A DNA stretch of 64,000 nucleotides from Candidatus Thiodictyon syntrophicum (GCF_002813775.1 NZ_CP020370.1:5605501-5669500), one strand, 5' to 3'. Shown: positions 23,364 to 32,337, numbered from the stretch's first letter. The notes: generated from the sequence alone by a model not told the origin. Made by a program: numbers and translations.

Positions 23364-23392
23364 AGTATAGGGATGCTTCCCAGGGGTGTCAA
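23364..23392 (-). promoter_or_regulatory. Sigma70 promoter of the str operon
   Basis: On the minus strand TTGACA (23392-23387), a 17-base spacer and TATACT (23369-23364): a perfect -35, ideal spacing and a strong -10. Transcription would start near 23357, leaving a roughly 215-base leader before rpsL. No other comparable promoter was seen between here and rplQ, though I did not score every gap. Confidence 0.88.
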
Positions 23393-23924
23393 TCAGGTTA
23401 TCGGCGGATCGGGCGATTTGGGAGTCGGCCCGGTCCAGCCCGGCACGCGGCACTCGGCACTCGCCGGGCGAGGGTCGGTTGCCGCCTGCTCGGGTCCGCG
23501 GGTGCCGGCCCCCCGGTCAGTCGCCGTCGGTGGGACCTTCAAGGCGCTCGCGCGTCCGCCCGGCCTCGCCGCAGGCCCCATGCCTGTCCCACCCCGAGTT
23601 GCCAGGGCTTGCGTTCCCTAAGATCAGCCGCCCCCGTCCCGGCCGCCGGCCCAGGCCCGTCGATCAGGTTCACCCTTAGCTATAGGGAAGCCCAGGGTGG
23701 GCGGACCCAGGCATCGTGACCCACAGGGTGCGCTACGCGACGGCGTTTCGCTCAAGCGTCTGTTTTTACAGTCAAGTGCGCACAGACGCGCGGACCGCCC
23801 CGGGCGGTGAGACACAGGTCCCACTGCTGACAAAACCCTTGGACCGCCCGCCGTGATGGCCCCGGAACCCCGCGGACGCAAGGTCCCCAGTCCGCACGCA
23901 GACCCTGTGGTCCGGCTCCGCCCC

Positions 23925-23946
23925 CGTAGGGTCCGCTGCGCGGACC
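23925..23946 (-). repeat. Short palindromic repeat, GGTCCGC stem type
   Basis: Same unit as at 46-67 with loop GCG replaced around the centre (GTCCGC-TGC-GCGGAC region read on plus). It lies in the gene-free region ahead of the str operon. Confidence 0.75.
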
Positions 23947-24022
23947 AGGCACCGGATTGGCGACGAGGTCTCGCTAGTGCCGCACCACGGAAATGCTCAG
24001 ACGATTAACCGCCCCGCAACCG

Positions 24023-24113
24023 TAGGGTGCGCCGCGCGCACCTTGGCGCCAACCGAAACCCTGACCGCGTAGATCAACCGCAGCCTCTCAAGGTGCGCAC
24101 GACGCACCCTACG
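24023..24113. repeat. Inverted pair of GGTGCGC-type palindromes
   Basis: 24023-24044 reads CGTAGGGTGCGC then GCGCACC; 24092-24113 is an inverted copy reading GGTGCG then CGCACCCTACG. They share the CGTAGGGT flank with the GGTCCGC copies, but the stem base after GGT is G instead of C and the partner has changed to match. Confidence 0.8.
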
Positions 24114-24142
24114 CCATATGGTCGGAGCAACTGCGTCAGATT

Positions 24143-24233
24143 GTGGGAGCGGCCTGCGGCCGCGAGGCGGCACCGCGGCAAACGCCGATGCCGCCTTCCC
24201 GGCGCGGCCCGTCGCGGCTGAAGCCGCTCCCAC
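24143..24233. repeat. Inverted repeat with GTGGGAGCGG arms
   Basis: Left arm GTGGGAGCGGCCTGCGGC (24143 on) and right arm GCGGCTGAAGCCGCTCCCAC (ending 24233). Each arm also folds on itself. This resembles the paired REP elements of pseudomonads and purple bacteria. Confidence 0.7.
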
Positions 24234-24360
24234 AGCGTCGCTGCGCGACTTTCACGTCAAAGCCTCGACCTCCAGTGGCCGGAGCGACGATCAAGTCCCG
24301 CTGCCACCCCCGCCGCGCCCCCGGTACCCGCTGACACGTCAATGAGACGCCCGCCGACGA

Positions 24361-24390
24361 CCCGCCCCCCGCCCCCCCGCCCCCCCGCCC
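24361..24390 (-). other. Run of C-tracts (G-quadruplex-prone on minus strand)
   Basis: The plus strand reads C3-G-C6-G-C7-G-C7-G-C3, so the minus strand has five G-tracts separated by single C. It lies about 60 bases past the mazF-like stop and could fold as a quadruplex in that transcript's 3' end. Confidence 0.5.
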
Positions 24391-24447
24391 GGCGGGCGAC
24401 GTGCTCAATGGCGGAATCGCTATCGCATTCCGCCCGACGCGGGCTTG

Positions 24448-24780
24448 CTAGATACATTCGATCTCAAGAGCCGCGGCAAGCGCCTGTGCGAGTTCGTCAA
24501 GTTTTTGCCTTGAGAGGGTACCGACATAGTCTGTAAGAACGACCTTTGGTAAGCTCACAAGATCGTCGCAGTGGATGCTGGACGGGTGCTTCAGGCCTTC
24601 CTCGACACCAACCAACACCTGCGTGGTCAGGCCGTAGAACGATGTGTATATCGGCGCGCAAATCACGGTAGAAAAGCGCGACTCGATGAGAACCTGCCTG
24701 CTCACCACGGCGAAAACGCGAGATCTTTTCGGATCGCGCCCCGAAGGGTGCGCGACCCGGTAGAGATCGCCCCTAATCAA
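24448..24780 (-). CDS. MazF/PemK-type toxin (mRNA interferase family)
   Basis: 110 aa starting at TTG, whose bases overlap the antitoxin stop codon. The fold markers are [20 protein letters not shown] at the N-terminus (PemK start with the substrate-binding Arg), [20 protein letters not shown], and a C-terminal [16 protein letters not shown]. MazF toxins cleave single-stranded RNA. Length is normal for the family, so unlike other TA genes in this window it looks intact. A cognate antitoxin lies directly upstream. Confidence 0.85.
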   Translation of the reverse strand: MIRGDLYRVAHPSGRDPKRSRVFAVVSRQVLIESRFSTVICAPIYTSFYGLTTQVLVGVEEGLKHPSSIHCDDLVSLPKVVLTDYVGTLSRQKLDELAQALAAALEIECI

Positions 24781-24995
24781 GGCAGCACCTGGTAGCCCAA
24801 TACATCCTCGGCCTCGCGGTTCAACTCGTCGGCGTGCTGGTTCAGTAGGTCAAGCTCTGATTCTGCTGCATTGTGGGCGGAGAAATACTCTCTGAAAATA
24901 CGCTCGACCAGCTCTACCCGGCGTTCCGGATGAGGTGCGCGCCGATAGAACTCGCTGGCTATCTCATCCGGCATTTCGATTTGTACGGTGGTCAT
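24777..24995 (-). CDS. MazE-like antitoxin partner
   Basis: 72 aa from [14 protein letters not shown]. It has a short beta start, then helices rich in Glu/Asp ([20 protein letters not shown]) typical of a disordered toxin-binding tail. Overlaps the downstream mazF-like gene by four bases. The family is not one I can name exactly; the antitoxin role is inferred from position and shape. Confidence 0.7.
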   Translation of the reverse strand: MTTVQIEMPDEIASEFYRRAPHPERRVELVERIFREYFSAHNAAESELDLLNQHADELNREAEDVLGYQVLP

Positions 24996-25046
24996 CGCAA
25001 TCCCCCAATCGGGTTTATCATCGCAGAAAGAGCAGCGATCCAGTCC

Positions 25047-25069
25047 GAAAAGGGCTCCGAGCCCTTTTC
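25047..25069 (-). terminator. Perfect hairpin between antitoxin genes
   Basis: GAAAAGGGCTC and GAGCCCTTTTC arms with almost no loop, just after the orphan antitoxin at 25082-25303. The trailing T-run is part of the stem, so termination in either direction is possible but not certain. Confidence 0.45.
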
Positions 25070-25081
25070 CACTCAAAACGA

Positions 25082-25303
25082 TTATTTCAGACATTCCCAG
25101 TCCGCCTCATCGACCAACGGAGCAACGATGTCACCCAGGATTTCGGCCTTGCCGGCTAAGGATGCGGGGGGCGCACGGCGCCCTGGTTCGACGCAACCTT
25201 CAGCCAGCACGGTGACGATGACCCGGGCCGATTCGATATTCGGCTGTTCGTCCAGCCACTTCAAGCGTCCCTTCTCATAGACGACCTCGTAGCCCTTCAG
25301 CAT
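25082..25303 (-). CDS. VapB-like antitoxin, apparently orphan
   Basis: 73 aa. The pattern MLKGYEVVYEKGRLKWLDEQ, then ARVIVTVLAE, then a tail VAPLVDEADWECLK, belongs to a common small antitoxin family normally followed by a PIN toxin. Here what follows is a hairpin and then the MazEF-like pair; no PIN gene is found. Its start overlaps the 25297-25497 gene by seven bases. The toxin seems to be lost. Confidence 0.7.
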   Translation of the reverse strand: MLKGYEVVYEKGRLKWLDEQPNIESARVIVTVLAEGCVEPGRRAPPASLAGKAEILGDIVAPLVDEADWECLK

Positions 25304-25497
25304 ACCTTGTTTCTTAGCGTCATCGCTTTCCGGCTTATTTCCTCAAGACTTAGATCTTCGTCCAGACCTTGCCGCCATTTAGTATAATCGAAGGGCTCTC
25401 TTTGAATTAACGCAACGAATCGCTCCGCTTCAACGTCGCCAAGATGCTGCGCAAGAACCTGAAATCCCTTTATTTTTATCTCTGTATCGGTGATCAT
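25297..25497 (-). CDS. Small helical protein, TA-associated
   Basis: 66 aa: MITDTEIKIKGFQVLAQHLG, then AERFVALIQREPFDYTKWRQ. This is a recurrent small protein of unknown function found beside PIN-like genes. The ATG overlaps the stop of the truncated PIN gene (ATGA). The pair likely formed one TA-like module before truncation. Confidence 0.65.
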   Translation of the reverse strand: MITDTEIKIKGFQVLAQHLGDVEAERFVALIQREPFDYTKWRQGLDEDLSLEEISRKAMTLRNKVC

Positions 25498-25685
25498 GGC
25501 AAGACATCCTTGAATTGATTCTTACTGTTCTCATAGTCCAAGATGTAAGACCAAGCCAGCTCGTAGGCACCGTTGCGCACCTCTTCCTGGACTCTCAGTT
25601 TGGCCTCCGCCTCAAGCATTATCCGAAAACGTGACTGATCATCATAGGGGCTATTGAAGCAACAATTATCAAGATAGATTCTCAT
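25494..25685 (-). pseudogene. PIN-domain toxin, C-terminally truncated
   Basis: 63 aa. The PIN start MRIYLDNCCFNSPYDDQSRF with the first catalytic Asp is followed by LEAEAKLRVQEEVRNGAYEL and WSYILDYENSKNQF, then a stop. Full relatives run to about 140-150 aa and supply the remaining acidic residues of the nuclease site. With half the domain gone, it is unlikely to be an active RNase. Confidence 0.65.
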
Positions 25686-25861
25686 TTCCTGACCGCCGTA
25701 GTTTCTTCATCTCTACTCATGGTCTGTTTCCAACTAGGTCTGAGCCTGCGCCACTTTGCGTCTTATCTTACATGAGGCAAAAGGCAAGACCTGACTCCAT
25801 CCATGTGCAATTATTGACTCTTCCCCCCAATTAGGTAAACTGTCCCCGGAACTGCGAAATG

Positions 25862-25925
25862 CTTAATTGCAAGACCTGACCCCGTCCCCTCTTCTTAATT
25901 GCAAGACCTGACCCCGTCCCCTCTT
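25862..25925 (+). repeat. Two tandem 32-base repeats
   Basis: Two identical consecutive copies of a unit starting CTTAATTGCAAGACCTGACC and ending CCCCTCTT. A weaker third match (GGCAAGACCTGACTCC) lies about 80 bases upstream. It lies in the 258-base gap between the PIN remnant and the next gene, where I see nothing else. Confidence 0.85.
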
Positions 25926-25943
25926 CTTTAGCCTCTGGCCCAT

Positions 25944-26351
25944 TCACTGGCTTTGGCCGCTGGGCTGTCGCTTTGGATATACCTCAATGGCCAGTGCGGT
26001 AACCCCATCTCCGAACCGCTTCGTAGGATTTGCACGACAAAAATTTTCTACCGTGGACAATAGCGAATAATTTTTTTCGGCTCCTGGGAAAATGTCGAAG
26101 GTATCAGGTGTACTCATGTTGTAACCAGTCTGGAACCCAAGCAGAAACATTGTAAAACCGATAGTCTCCTCAACATACTGAGCCGAGCCAATGTTGCTTG
26201 ATCGCGCTCTCTCCATGACGGCCACAAAATCCGGACATTGGACTCCGCCTGCCCCGCCCCCAAGCATGAAACGTCCGGTAGCGTCTGCACCACTAACTGG
26301 TAAACCGCAGCAGACCAATAAAATGGCTAAGGCACGCTTGAGTCTGTTCAT
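25944..26351 (-). CDS. Secreted small protein, HdeA/Rap1a-like shape
   Basis: 135 aa from MNRLKRALAILLVCCGLPVS, a clear signal peptide with likely cleavage after VSGADA. The mature part has two Cys (CPDF and ENFCRANP) suited to one disulfide, a GFQTGYN segment, and the end VENFCRANPTKRFGDGVTAL. This resembles HdeA- or Rap1a-type periplasmic proteins in layout, but I cannot assign either. Upstream open codons were dropped in favour of the signal peptide start. Confidence 0.55.
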   Translation of the reverse strand: MNRLKRALAILLVCCGLPVSGADATGRFMLGGGAGGVQCPDFVAVMERARSSNIGSAQYVEETIGFTMFLLGFQTGYNMSTPDTFDIFPGAEKNYSLLSTVENFCRANPTKRFGDGVTALAIEVYPKRQPSGQSQ

Positions 26352-26395
26352 GAAAATCTCCGTCGCACCATGCCCAAACACGAGCATCGGTTGGT

Positions 26396-26779
26396 TCAGT
26401 TGGGTAGTTGAGTCTCACGGATATCAAAGTACGGATACTCTCTGCAAGGTATGTCAGAAAGACCCGCCGCGGTCGACAAGTAATATCGGTGGAAGCCGTC
26501 GCGAACAAGCAGCCGCTTAGTATTGGGATGCCTGTGCAATTCGATTGGTGGTAGCGCCGAACCTGATTCCAAACCATCCAGAATACAGGACATCCGTTCA
26601 ACGTCAAACCATTTGACGCCGGAATCTCGTTTGGGTGAAGTAAGCTTTCTGAGTGGGACGGCTGTAGCTTCAGCATCGTTGCATACGTACTTGATCTGCG
26701 CTGGTAGCAGCCGCGCAAGGCGTGACTCGATCTCACGCGGAATTTCAAACCATATTTCGTCGTGGGTGTAACGTTGCAT
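26396..26779 (-). CDS. ParB/sulfiredoxin-fold protein
   Basis: 127 aa from MQRYTHDEIWFEIP. The middle contains a ParB-like pattern: VPLRKLTSPKR, then an L-x-PPIELHRHP strand, then VRDGFHRYYLSTAAG, the DGxHR nucleotide-binding motif. Stand-alone ParB-fold proteins can be nucleases or kinases. The IS element is inserted 49 bases upstream of the start, which may have removed its promoter. The last residues change to ETQLPN, perhaps the natural end. Confidence 0.6.
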   Translation of the reverse strand: MQRYTHDEIWFEIPREIESRLARLLPAQIKYVCNDAEATAVPLRKLTSPKRDSGVKWFDVERMSCILDGLESGSALPPIELHRHPNTKRLLVRDGFHRYYLSTAAGLSDIPCREYPYFDIRETQLPN

Positions 26780-26816
26780 ACTGCCGCCTGAGACGAAGCC
26801 TAACCTAGCGGAAAAG

Positions 26817-26827
26817 GGGCCAGGATC
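26817..26827 (+). repeat. Left 11-bp target duplication of the IS element
   Basis: GGGCCAGGATC directly precedes the left terminal repeat; the identical sequence follows the right terminal repeat at 28409-28419. Confidence 0.88.
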
Positions 26828-28408
26828 GAATAGCACTGACTTAAGCTAATTCTCCATTTAAATCTTACTGTTATGCCTGACGACCCGATGCAGTTCTGTG
26901 CCCTTTCACTTCGCTTTCTTGGGGTGCCCGTGGAGTCGAACGTCCTGCCGGGCCAGTGCCCGGGGCTCCATCAGCAGCGGGAAGTTGCGCGGTCGTCGTT
27001 TCAGTGCCCGTGGCTCGATGCGGCCGGGACGCAGACCGACCCGCTGCTCCGCCATCATGGCCAGCAAGGCCATCAGATCGGACGCCGTGGCGAGGGCGTC
27101 GCGGTACGGTTGCCACAGGGTCCACAGTTGCACGGTGTGCTTGAAGCTGAGTTGGCGCGGGATCTGGTCGGCCAGCAGTGCCGACTGTGCCATCAGGAGA
27201 CGGATCAGATTGTAGGCGAGCAGGTAGATCCAGATCTCCTTCTCCACCATCGCCGGGGTTTTGCAGGAGAGTTGGTCCATCCCGAGGGTGGTTTTGATGT
27301 TCCTCAGGTCGAGTTCGACACTCCAGCGCCGCCGGTAGAGGGCGTTGATCGCCGACTTCGGATAGCGGCTGGGGCACAACAGGGTCGCGACCAGGATCTT
27401 GCCGCCGGCCGCCAGTTCGCGCACCGTCAGAGTGGCCGGCACGCGGGCGTAGTCGGCTGGACTCAGCCACTCGGGACGCTTCGGCTTAGGCAGTACGATG
27501 AGATGGTCGCGTGGGCCACGCCTCTGACCGACAGAGAAATTCGTGCTACGCCGACGCGCGCCGTACTGCTCGAAGACGCCGTCGATACCGGCTGCAACCA
27601 GCGCGCACAGCAGGAAATAGGTCGGAAAGAACGCGTCGCCGACCAAGATATCGCCCGCTTTCAGGCGCGGGAGGAGTTGGCGCAGCAACGTCTGCTCGTC
27701 GCTGCCTTTGCCCTCGCAGGGGGCGATCAGGGCATCGCACAGGGCGCCGCTGCCCAAGCCGATGAGCCCGACCAGGCGGCAGTGCGGAAACCCCAACCCC
27801 GGCGCCTGGGTGGCGGGCTGCGGCCAACGGATCTGGTTCGCGCGGGTGTCGGGCATCGACACGATCGTGCCATCGACCAACCACACCCGGCGGTTCTGCC
27901 ACTGCCAGTGCTGCGGGATCGCGTCCGATACCAGCGCGCCGGTCTCACGGGCCAGCGTCCTGGGCATCTCCGTCGGCAAGCGCTGGCGCGCCTTACAATA
28001 GCCGCCGGTGTCGCTCTTGCAACGCGGCAGACCATGGGCCATCCGGTTGAGCGCCTCGGCATCGACGGCTTCTTGGCACGAGCCGTCCGCCGACAGCGCC
28101 TGGGTGCAGAACATCGACAGCACCTTCACAGGCGGAAACAAGCGGTTGCGATGGGGTGGGGCCAATGCGGCGGCGCGCTCCAGCAACCGCGGGCCGGTCA
28201 GCAGGTTGAAGAAGACGTCGGCCTCGGGCTGCTGCGTGCAGTTCTGGACATGCCGTTGAACGGCGCTGGTCTGTGGTCCGCAATGCATCGTGGCTGGCCC
28301 CTCGGGTGGCGGGTTGTTCGATCGCAGCCTACAGCCTACCACGCGCGGCGGTCGGCCCCTGTTTTTTCTCTCTTTTTCGGAGAGTTGCGCCTTAAGTCAG
28401 TGCTATTC
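26828..28408 (-). mobile_element. Complete IS4-family insertion sequence (1581 bp)
   Basis: Perfect 18-base terminal inverted repeats GAATAGCACTGACTTAAG (26828-26845) and its complement (28391-28408). Flanked by identical 11-base direct repeats GGGCCAGGATC, in the range known for IS4 (11-13). It carries one transposase gene. Identical flanks and ends suggest a recent insertion. Confidence 0.92.
26906..28288 (-). CDS. IS4-family DDE transposase
   Basis: 460 aa from MHCGPQTSAVQRHVQ. The catalytic triad is visible: first Asp in VWLVDGTIVSMPDT, second in GDILVGDAFFPTYF, and Glu in the IS4 signature Y-x2-RW-x-VE-x6-K (YRRRWSVELDLRNIK). Downstream helices IYLLAYNLIRLLMAQ are typical. The frame is uninterrupted, so it may be active. 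The upstream open extension toward 28342 was rejected for lack of family similarity. Confidence 0.93.
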   Translation of the reverse strand: MHCGPQTSAVQRHVQNCTQQPEADVFFNLLTGPRLLERAAALAPPHRNRLFPPVKVLSMFCTQALSADGSCQEAVDAEALNRMAHGLPRCKSDTGGYCKARQRLPTEMPRTLARETGALVSDAIPQHWQWQNRRVWLVDGTIVSMPDTRANQIRWPQPATQAPGLGFPHCRLVGLIGLGSGALCDALIAPCEGKGSDEQTLLRQLLPRLKAGDILVGDAFFPTYFLLCALVAAGIDGVFEQYGARRRSTNFSVGQRRGPRDHLIVLPKPKRPEWLSPADYARVPATLTVRELAAGGKILVATLLCPSRYPKSAINALYRRRWSVELDLRNIKTTLGMDQLSCKTPAMVEKEIWIYLLAYNLIRLLMAQSALLADQIPRQLSFKHTVQLWTLWQPYRDALATASDLMALLAMMAEQRVGLRPGRIEPRALKRRPRNFPLLMEPRALARQDVRLHGHPKKAK

Positions 28409-28748
28409 GGGCCAGGATCGAATGGCGCCCGGTTAAGACCGCCCTTAATGATATCAGCGACTTGCACTCCAACCCAGCCCCAAGCTTCTGGAGAATAAGC
28501 GACAGTCCGCCAGATTCCTCCGGGTTCCGCCTTAGTTCTGGAGCGTCTCGGCCAGCCAGCAGGCCGCGTAAGTTACTGTTCTTGTAAAGTCTCGCCCTCA
28601 ACTTAGCGCCATTTGGGCCAGGGTCAATTTCTGCCGTCGGGGGTCCTCACAATCCTTTACCTTCCCGCGATCAAGAATCGTTTAACCTCAAAATTGAGCC
28701 CGGCACCCTTCCCCCCCTCGCAACGCCATAGCGACCTCGGAAAGATGC
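28409..28748. other. Gene-free stretch right of the IS element
   Basis: Begins with the right target duplication (28409-28419). No gene is convincing. At 28601-28629 ACTTAGCGCCATTTGGGCCA followed by GGGTCAATT resembles the IS right end plus target, possibly an older, decayed insertion. Confidence 0.5.
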
Positions 28749-28946
28749 TCAAAATGCACGCGGAAGCCCGGCCTGCTTGAGAACGCCATTCGCCGTATGT
28801 CGAGATAAGATTTTGGAATCTACCGGAAAGCGGCGACCGCTGATCGGACTTTCCCAAATGTCATGGTCGCCCTTGCCCCGTTTAACCAGTAAACAACCGG
28901 CGGCCTTGAGCTGCCGGACGAGTTCCGCTGTATAGCTCTCCCCCAT
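28749..28946 (-). CDS. HicA-like toxin
   Basis: 65 aa from ATG (MGESYTAELVRQLKAAGCLL). The HicA dsRBD-like fold shows in VKRGKGDHDIWESPISGRRF with the catalytic His of GDHDIW, and the C-terminal ILSRHTANGVLKQAGLP. HicA toxins cleave mRNA. The start overlaps the stop of the upstream HicB-like gene (TGATG). It looks intact. Confidence 0.85.
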   Translation of the reverse strand: MGESYTAELVRQLKAAGCLLVKRGKGDHDIWESPISGRRFPVDSKILSRHTANGVLKQAGLPRAF

Positions 28947-29188
28947 CAAGCGGCCACGCGTAGTTGCGCCAGATGCCCCGTTGTCAGCAGCCGCAACGGG
29001 ATATCGTCATCCCGCGGACATCCGTTCTCCTCGAGCATTTCCGGAACCCGAGTCCGCAGGAGCGCCAGCATGGCTTCAAGAGAAGATGCTTCGCCGACCA
29101 ACCCGGGAACATTGCTGTCCTCGATATACCAAACATTCGCCTCGGAATCCCACTCGAGCCGAATTTCGTAAGACATATCGTGCACCAT
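28946..29188 (-). CDS. HicB-like antitoxin (DUF1902 type)
   Basis: 80 aa; a second ATG at residue 5 (MSYEIRLEWDSEANVWYIED) may be the true start. The partial RNase H-like fold SNVPGLVGEASSLEAMLALL is typical of HicB, here without a C-terminal DNA-binding domain. Antitoxin-first order matches many hicBA variants. No strong ribosome binding site is visible for either start. Confidence 0.82.
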   Translation of the reverse strand: MVHDMSYEIRLEWDSEANVWYIEDSNVPGLVGEASSLEAMLALLRTRVPEMLEENGCPRDDDIPLRLLTTGHLAQLRVAA

Positions 29189-29296
29189 TAGAGGGCCGGG
29201 TTGAGGAAAAAGTCAGGCTGCGAGGTTGCTCAACTTTCCTGGCTCTCTGGCAGACGAGCCGTGTGACACTCGGCGCCATGCCGTGAAACCCCACGC

Positions 29297-29674
29297 CTAC
29301 CGCCGCAAGACGTGCAGAATCTCCTCCAACTCCTGGCGCATCTGCCGCAAAACCTGGTGCGTCTGGGTGAGGTCGTGCTTGGCACCCTCGCCGCTCAATT
29401 GCTGGCGGGCGCCGCCGATGGTGAAGCCCTGGTCGTAGAGCAGGGAGCGGATCTGGCGCACCATGAGGACGTCGTGCCGCTGATAGTAGCGCCGGTTGCC
29501 GCGCCGCTTGACCGGCTTCAACTGGGGAAATTCCTGCTCCCAATAGCGCAGCACGTGCGGCTTGACGCCGCACAGCTCGCTGACCTCGCCGATCGTGAAA
29601 TAGCGCTTGCCGGGGATCGCCGGCAGTTCGCCGGTCCCGGCCTCCTCCGCGCTATTGCTGCTCGTGTCCAGCAT
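29297..29674 (-). CDS. MerR-family transcriptional regulator
   Basis: 125 aa. The MerR winged helix begins [20 protein letters not shown] and continues [10 protein letters not shown], then a short coiled coil ending [15 protein letters not shown]. There is no Cys-rich effector domain. It is the small MerR gene conserved next to ihfA in gammaproteobacteria; its targets are unknown. It overlaps ihfA by 23 bases. Confidence 0.93.
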   Translation of the reverse strand: MLDTSSNSAEEAGTGELPAIPGKRYFTIGEVSELCGVKPHVLRYWEQEFPQLKPVKRRGNRRYYQRHDVLMVRQIRSLLYDQGFTIGGARQQLSGEGAKHDLTQTHQVLRQMRQELEEILHVLRR

Positions 29675-29954
29675 AGGCTTCCACCCGCGCTTTGAGCTTT
29701 TGGCCCGGACGGAAGGTCACCACGCGGCGGGCGGTTATGGGGATCTCCTCGCCGGTCTTGGGATTGCGCCCGGGGCGCTCTTTCTTCTCGCGCAGATCGA
29801 AGTTCCCGAAGCCGGAGAGCTTGACCTGCTCGCCGCGCTCCAGTGCCTTGCGGATCTCCTCGAAGAAGCTTTCGACGATGTCCTTGGCCTCACGCTTGTT
29901 GAGCCCAAGCTCTTCGAACAGGTGTTCTGCCATATCAGCCTTAGTCAACGCCAT
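29652..29954 (-). CDS. ihfA: Integration host factor alpha subunit
   Basis: 100 aa from [20 protein letters not shown]. The DNA-binding arm [20 protein letters not shown] with its intercalating Pro is present. IHF bends DNA and often assists sigma54 promoters. It lies four bases after pheT, the standard order. Confidence 0.97.
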   Translation of the reverse strand: MALTKADMAEHLFEELGLNKREAKDIVESFFEEIRKALERGEQVKLSGFGNFDLREKKERPGRNPKTGEEIPITARRVVTFRPGQKLKARVEAYAGHEQQ

Positions 29955-29958
29955 ACCA

Positions 29959-32337
29959 TCAGTCCCGCAGTCGTGCCCCAAAATCGGACTCGAGACGGGT
30001 CAACACCCGCCCCACCGCCTCATCCACCACCTCGTCGGTAAGTGTCTGAGAAGATACTTGTAAAATCAATCCCAAAGCGAGACTTTTTCGCCCCGCTCCG
30101 ATATTTTCCCCGGCATAGACGTCAAACAGCACCAGTTCGCGCAGCAGATCGCCCGCGCCGGCCCGGATGCAGCCGGCAATGTCGGCGTAGGCGACGCCCT
30201 CGTCCACCACGATCGCGAGATCCCGGCGGATCGCCGGGTACCTCGAGATCGGGGCGAAGCGGGGCAGCACGCCGGTGGTCAGGGCCGCCTGTTCCAGCTC
30301 GAAGAGAAAGGCGTCGCCGGTCAGATCCAGGTCCGCGGCCAGGGCCGGGTGGAGCATCCCCAGGCGCCCGACGGGCCGACCGGCATAGTCGATACGGGCA
30401 CTCTGGCCGGGGTGCAGGGCCGGGTGCTGGTCCGCGACGAAGCTGAAACCGGGCAGGTCGCCGGTCAGGGCGAGCAGGGCCTCCACGTCCGCCTTCAGCG
30501 CGAAGAAGTCGACCGGCCGTGTCGGCGCGCCCCATTGCTCCGGGTCCAGGGGACCGATGACCAGGCCGCCGATCGCCGCCTCCTGGGACAGTCCATCGGG
30601 GCCGGGGCGAAAGCGCAGCCCGGTCTCGAAGATCCGCACCCGCTCCTGCTGGCGCGCCTGGTTGTAGCGGGCGGTGTGGAGCAGGCCGGGCCACAGTGAG
30701 GGGCGCATCACCGAGAGCTCGGCGCTGATCGGATTGGCCAGGGCCAGCCCCTTGACCTCGGGCTCCACCCGGGCCTGCAGCTCTGGGCTTACGAAGCTGT
30801 AGGTGATGACCTCCTGAAATCCCCGGTCGACTAGGGCGAGGCGCGCCCGATCCAGGTCGAAGGCGGCCTCCGGTCTGGCCCTGGTGGCCGCCGCGGACGA
30901 CGCATGGCTGACCGGGATGCGGTCATAGCCGTGGATGCGCCCGACATCGGCGATCAGGTCGACCTCGTGGACCAGGTCGAAGCGCCCGCTGGGCGGCGTG
31001 ACCTGCCAGCCCCCGGCGACCGGCACCAGGTCCATCCCAAGCCGTTTCAGGATCCCGGCGATGGTTTCCGGCGGCAGTTCGAGCCCCAGGACCTGGGCGC
31101 AACGGGCGGCGCGCAGGGTCAGGGGCGCACGCCGCGGCAGGTGCTCGGCCGCGGTCATGTCGACCACCGGACCGGGTTCGCCGCCGACGATGGCGACCAA
31201 GAGCCGGGTGGCGCGCTCCAGCGCGCGGACCTGGAGCCCCGGGTCGACGCCGCGCTCGAAGCGGTGAGATGAATCGGTGTGCAGGCCATAGCTGCGCGCC
31301 TTGCCGCTGATCCCGGCGGGGGCAAAGAAGGCGCTCTCCAGCAGGATGTCGCGGGTCTCGGACTCCACAGCACTGCCCGCGCCGCCCATGATCCCGGCCA
31401 GGGCCACGGGGCGCACGGCGTCGGCGATCACCAGGGTATCCGGACGCAGGTCGATGGTCTCGCCGTTCAGCAGGTGGAGGCGCTCGCGCGGCTCGGCCAG
31501 GCGCACCCGGATCTCGCCTTCCAGGTGCGCCAGGTCGAAGCCGTGCATGGGCTGACCCAGCTCCAGCAGCACATAGTTGGTCACATCGACCACCGGGCTG
31601 ATGGCACGGATGCCGCCCCGGCGTAGGCGCTCGCGCATCCACAGCGGGGTCACAGCCGCCGGGTCGATGCCGCGGATGATCCGGCAGGCATAGCGCGGGC
31701 AGTGTTCGGGCGCCTCCAGCGTGACCTGGAAGCGGTCATCGCTCGCGGGCGCGACCGGCTCCACGACCACCGGGGTCAGGGGGCAATCGTTGATCGCCGC
31801 CACCTCCCAGGCCAGGCCGGCGATGGACAGACAGTCGCCCCGATCGGGCGTCAGGTCGACCTCGATGCAGGCGTCATCGAGCCCCAGCCAGGCGCGGAAA
31901 TCGGCACCCACCGGCGCCTCGGCGGGCAGGGGCAGGATGCCGCTGGAGGTTTCGGCCAGACCCAGTTCGCTGGCGGAACAGATCATGCCGAAGGATTCGA
32001 CTCCGCGCAGTTTCGCGCGCTTGATCTTGAAGTCACCGGGCATGACGGCGCCGATGGTCGCCACCGGCACCCGCATCCCCGCGGCGACATTGGCCGCACC
32101 GCAGACGATGGTCAGCGGCGCCGCCTGGCCCAGGTCCACCGTGCACACATGGAGCTTGCCGGCGTCCGGGTGGGGCGCGACCTCCAGCACCAGGCCCACC
32201 ACCACACCGCTGAAGGCCGCGGCGGCGGGTGCTATCGCGTCCACCTCGAGGCCGGCCATGCTGAGTTGGTCCGCAAGGGTCTGGGTGTCGATGCAGGGAT
32301 TGACCCATTCCCGCAGCCAGGACTCACTGAAACGCAT
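29959..32337 (-). CDS. pheT: Phenylalanyl-tRNA synthetase beta subunit
   Basis: 792 aa, the usual bacterial length. Order of domains: tRNA-binding OB fold (residues about 40-150), B3/B4 editing domain, B5 domain, the catalytic-like core and a C-terminal ferredoxin-fold anticodon-binding domain ([20 protein letters not shown]). PheT works as an alpha2beta2 enzyme with PheS. It is 48 bases downstream of pheS. Confidence 0.97.
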   Translation of the reverse strand: MRFSESWLREWVNPCIDTQTLADQLSMAGLEVDAIAPAAAAFSGVVVGLVLEVAPHPDAGKLHVCTVDLGQAAPLTIVCGAANVAAGMRVPVATIGAVMPGDFKIKRAKLRGVESFGMICSASELGLAETSSGILPLPAEAPVGADFRAWLGLDDACIEVDLTPDRGDCLSIAGLAWEVAAINDCPLTPVVVEPVAPASDDRFQVTLEAPEHCPRYACRIIRGIDPAAVTPLWMRERLRRGGIRAISPVVDVTNYVLLELGQPMHGFDLAHLEGEIRVRLAEPRERLHLLNGETIDLRPDTLVIADAVRPVALAGIMGGAGSAVESETRDILLESAFFAPAGISGKARSYGLHTDSSHRFERGVDPGLQVRALERATRLLVAIVGGEPGPVVDMTAAEHLPRRAPLTLRAARCAQVLGLELPPETIAGILKRLGMDLVPVAGGWQVTPPSGRFDLVHEVDLIADVGRIHGYDRIPVSHASSAAATRARPEAAFDLDRARLALVDRGFQEVITYSFVSPELQARVEPEVKGLALANPISAELSVMRPSLWPGLLHTARYNQARQQERVRIFETGLRFRPGPDGLSQEAAIGGLVIGPLDPEQWGAPTRPVDFFALKADVEALLALTGDLPGFSFVADQHPALHPGQSARIDYAGRPVGRLGMLHPALAADLDLTGDAFLFELEQAALTTGVLPRFAPISRYPAIRRDLAIVVDEGVAYADIAGCIRAGAGDLLRELVLFDVYAGENIGAGRKSLALGLILQVSSQTLTDEVVDEAVGRVLTRLESDFGARLRD

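Larger units (their letters stand above)
23143..24447. other. 1.3-kb gene-free region upstream of the str operon
   Basis: I find no credible gene. The right-hand neighbour in most gammaproteobacteria would be rpoC, which is absent here. Contents: the str promoter and a leader of about 215 bases, a GGTCCGC-type palindrome (23925-23946), two GGTGCGC-type palindromes, an inverted pair at 24143-24233 and a run of C-tracts at 24361-24390. Confidence 0.65.

Noticed and set aside
23386-23679. Pro/Arg-rich frames upstream of rpsL
   Set aside because: Overlap the str promoter region, low-complexity composition and no ribosome binding site.
28392-28601. 69-residue frame beside the IS element
   Set aside because: Spans the IS end and target duplication, so it cannot predate the insertion; no family likeness.
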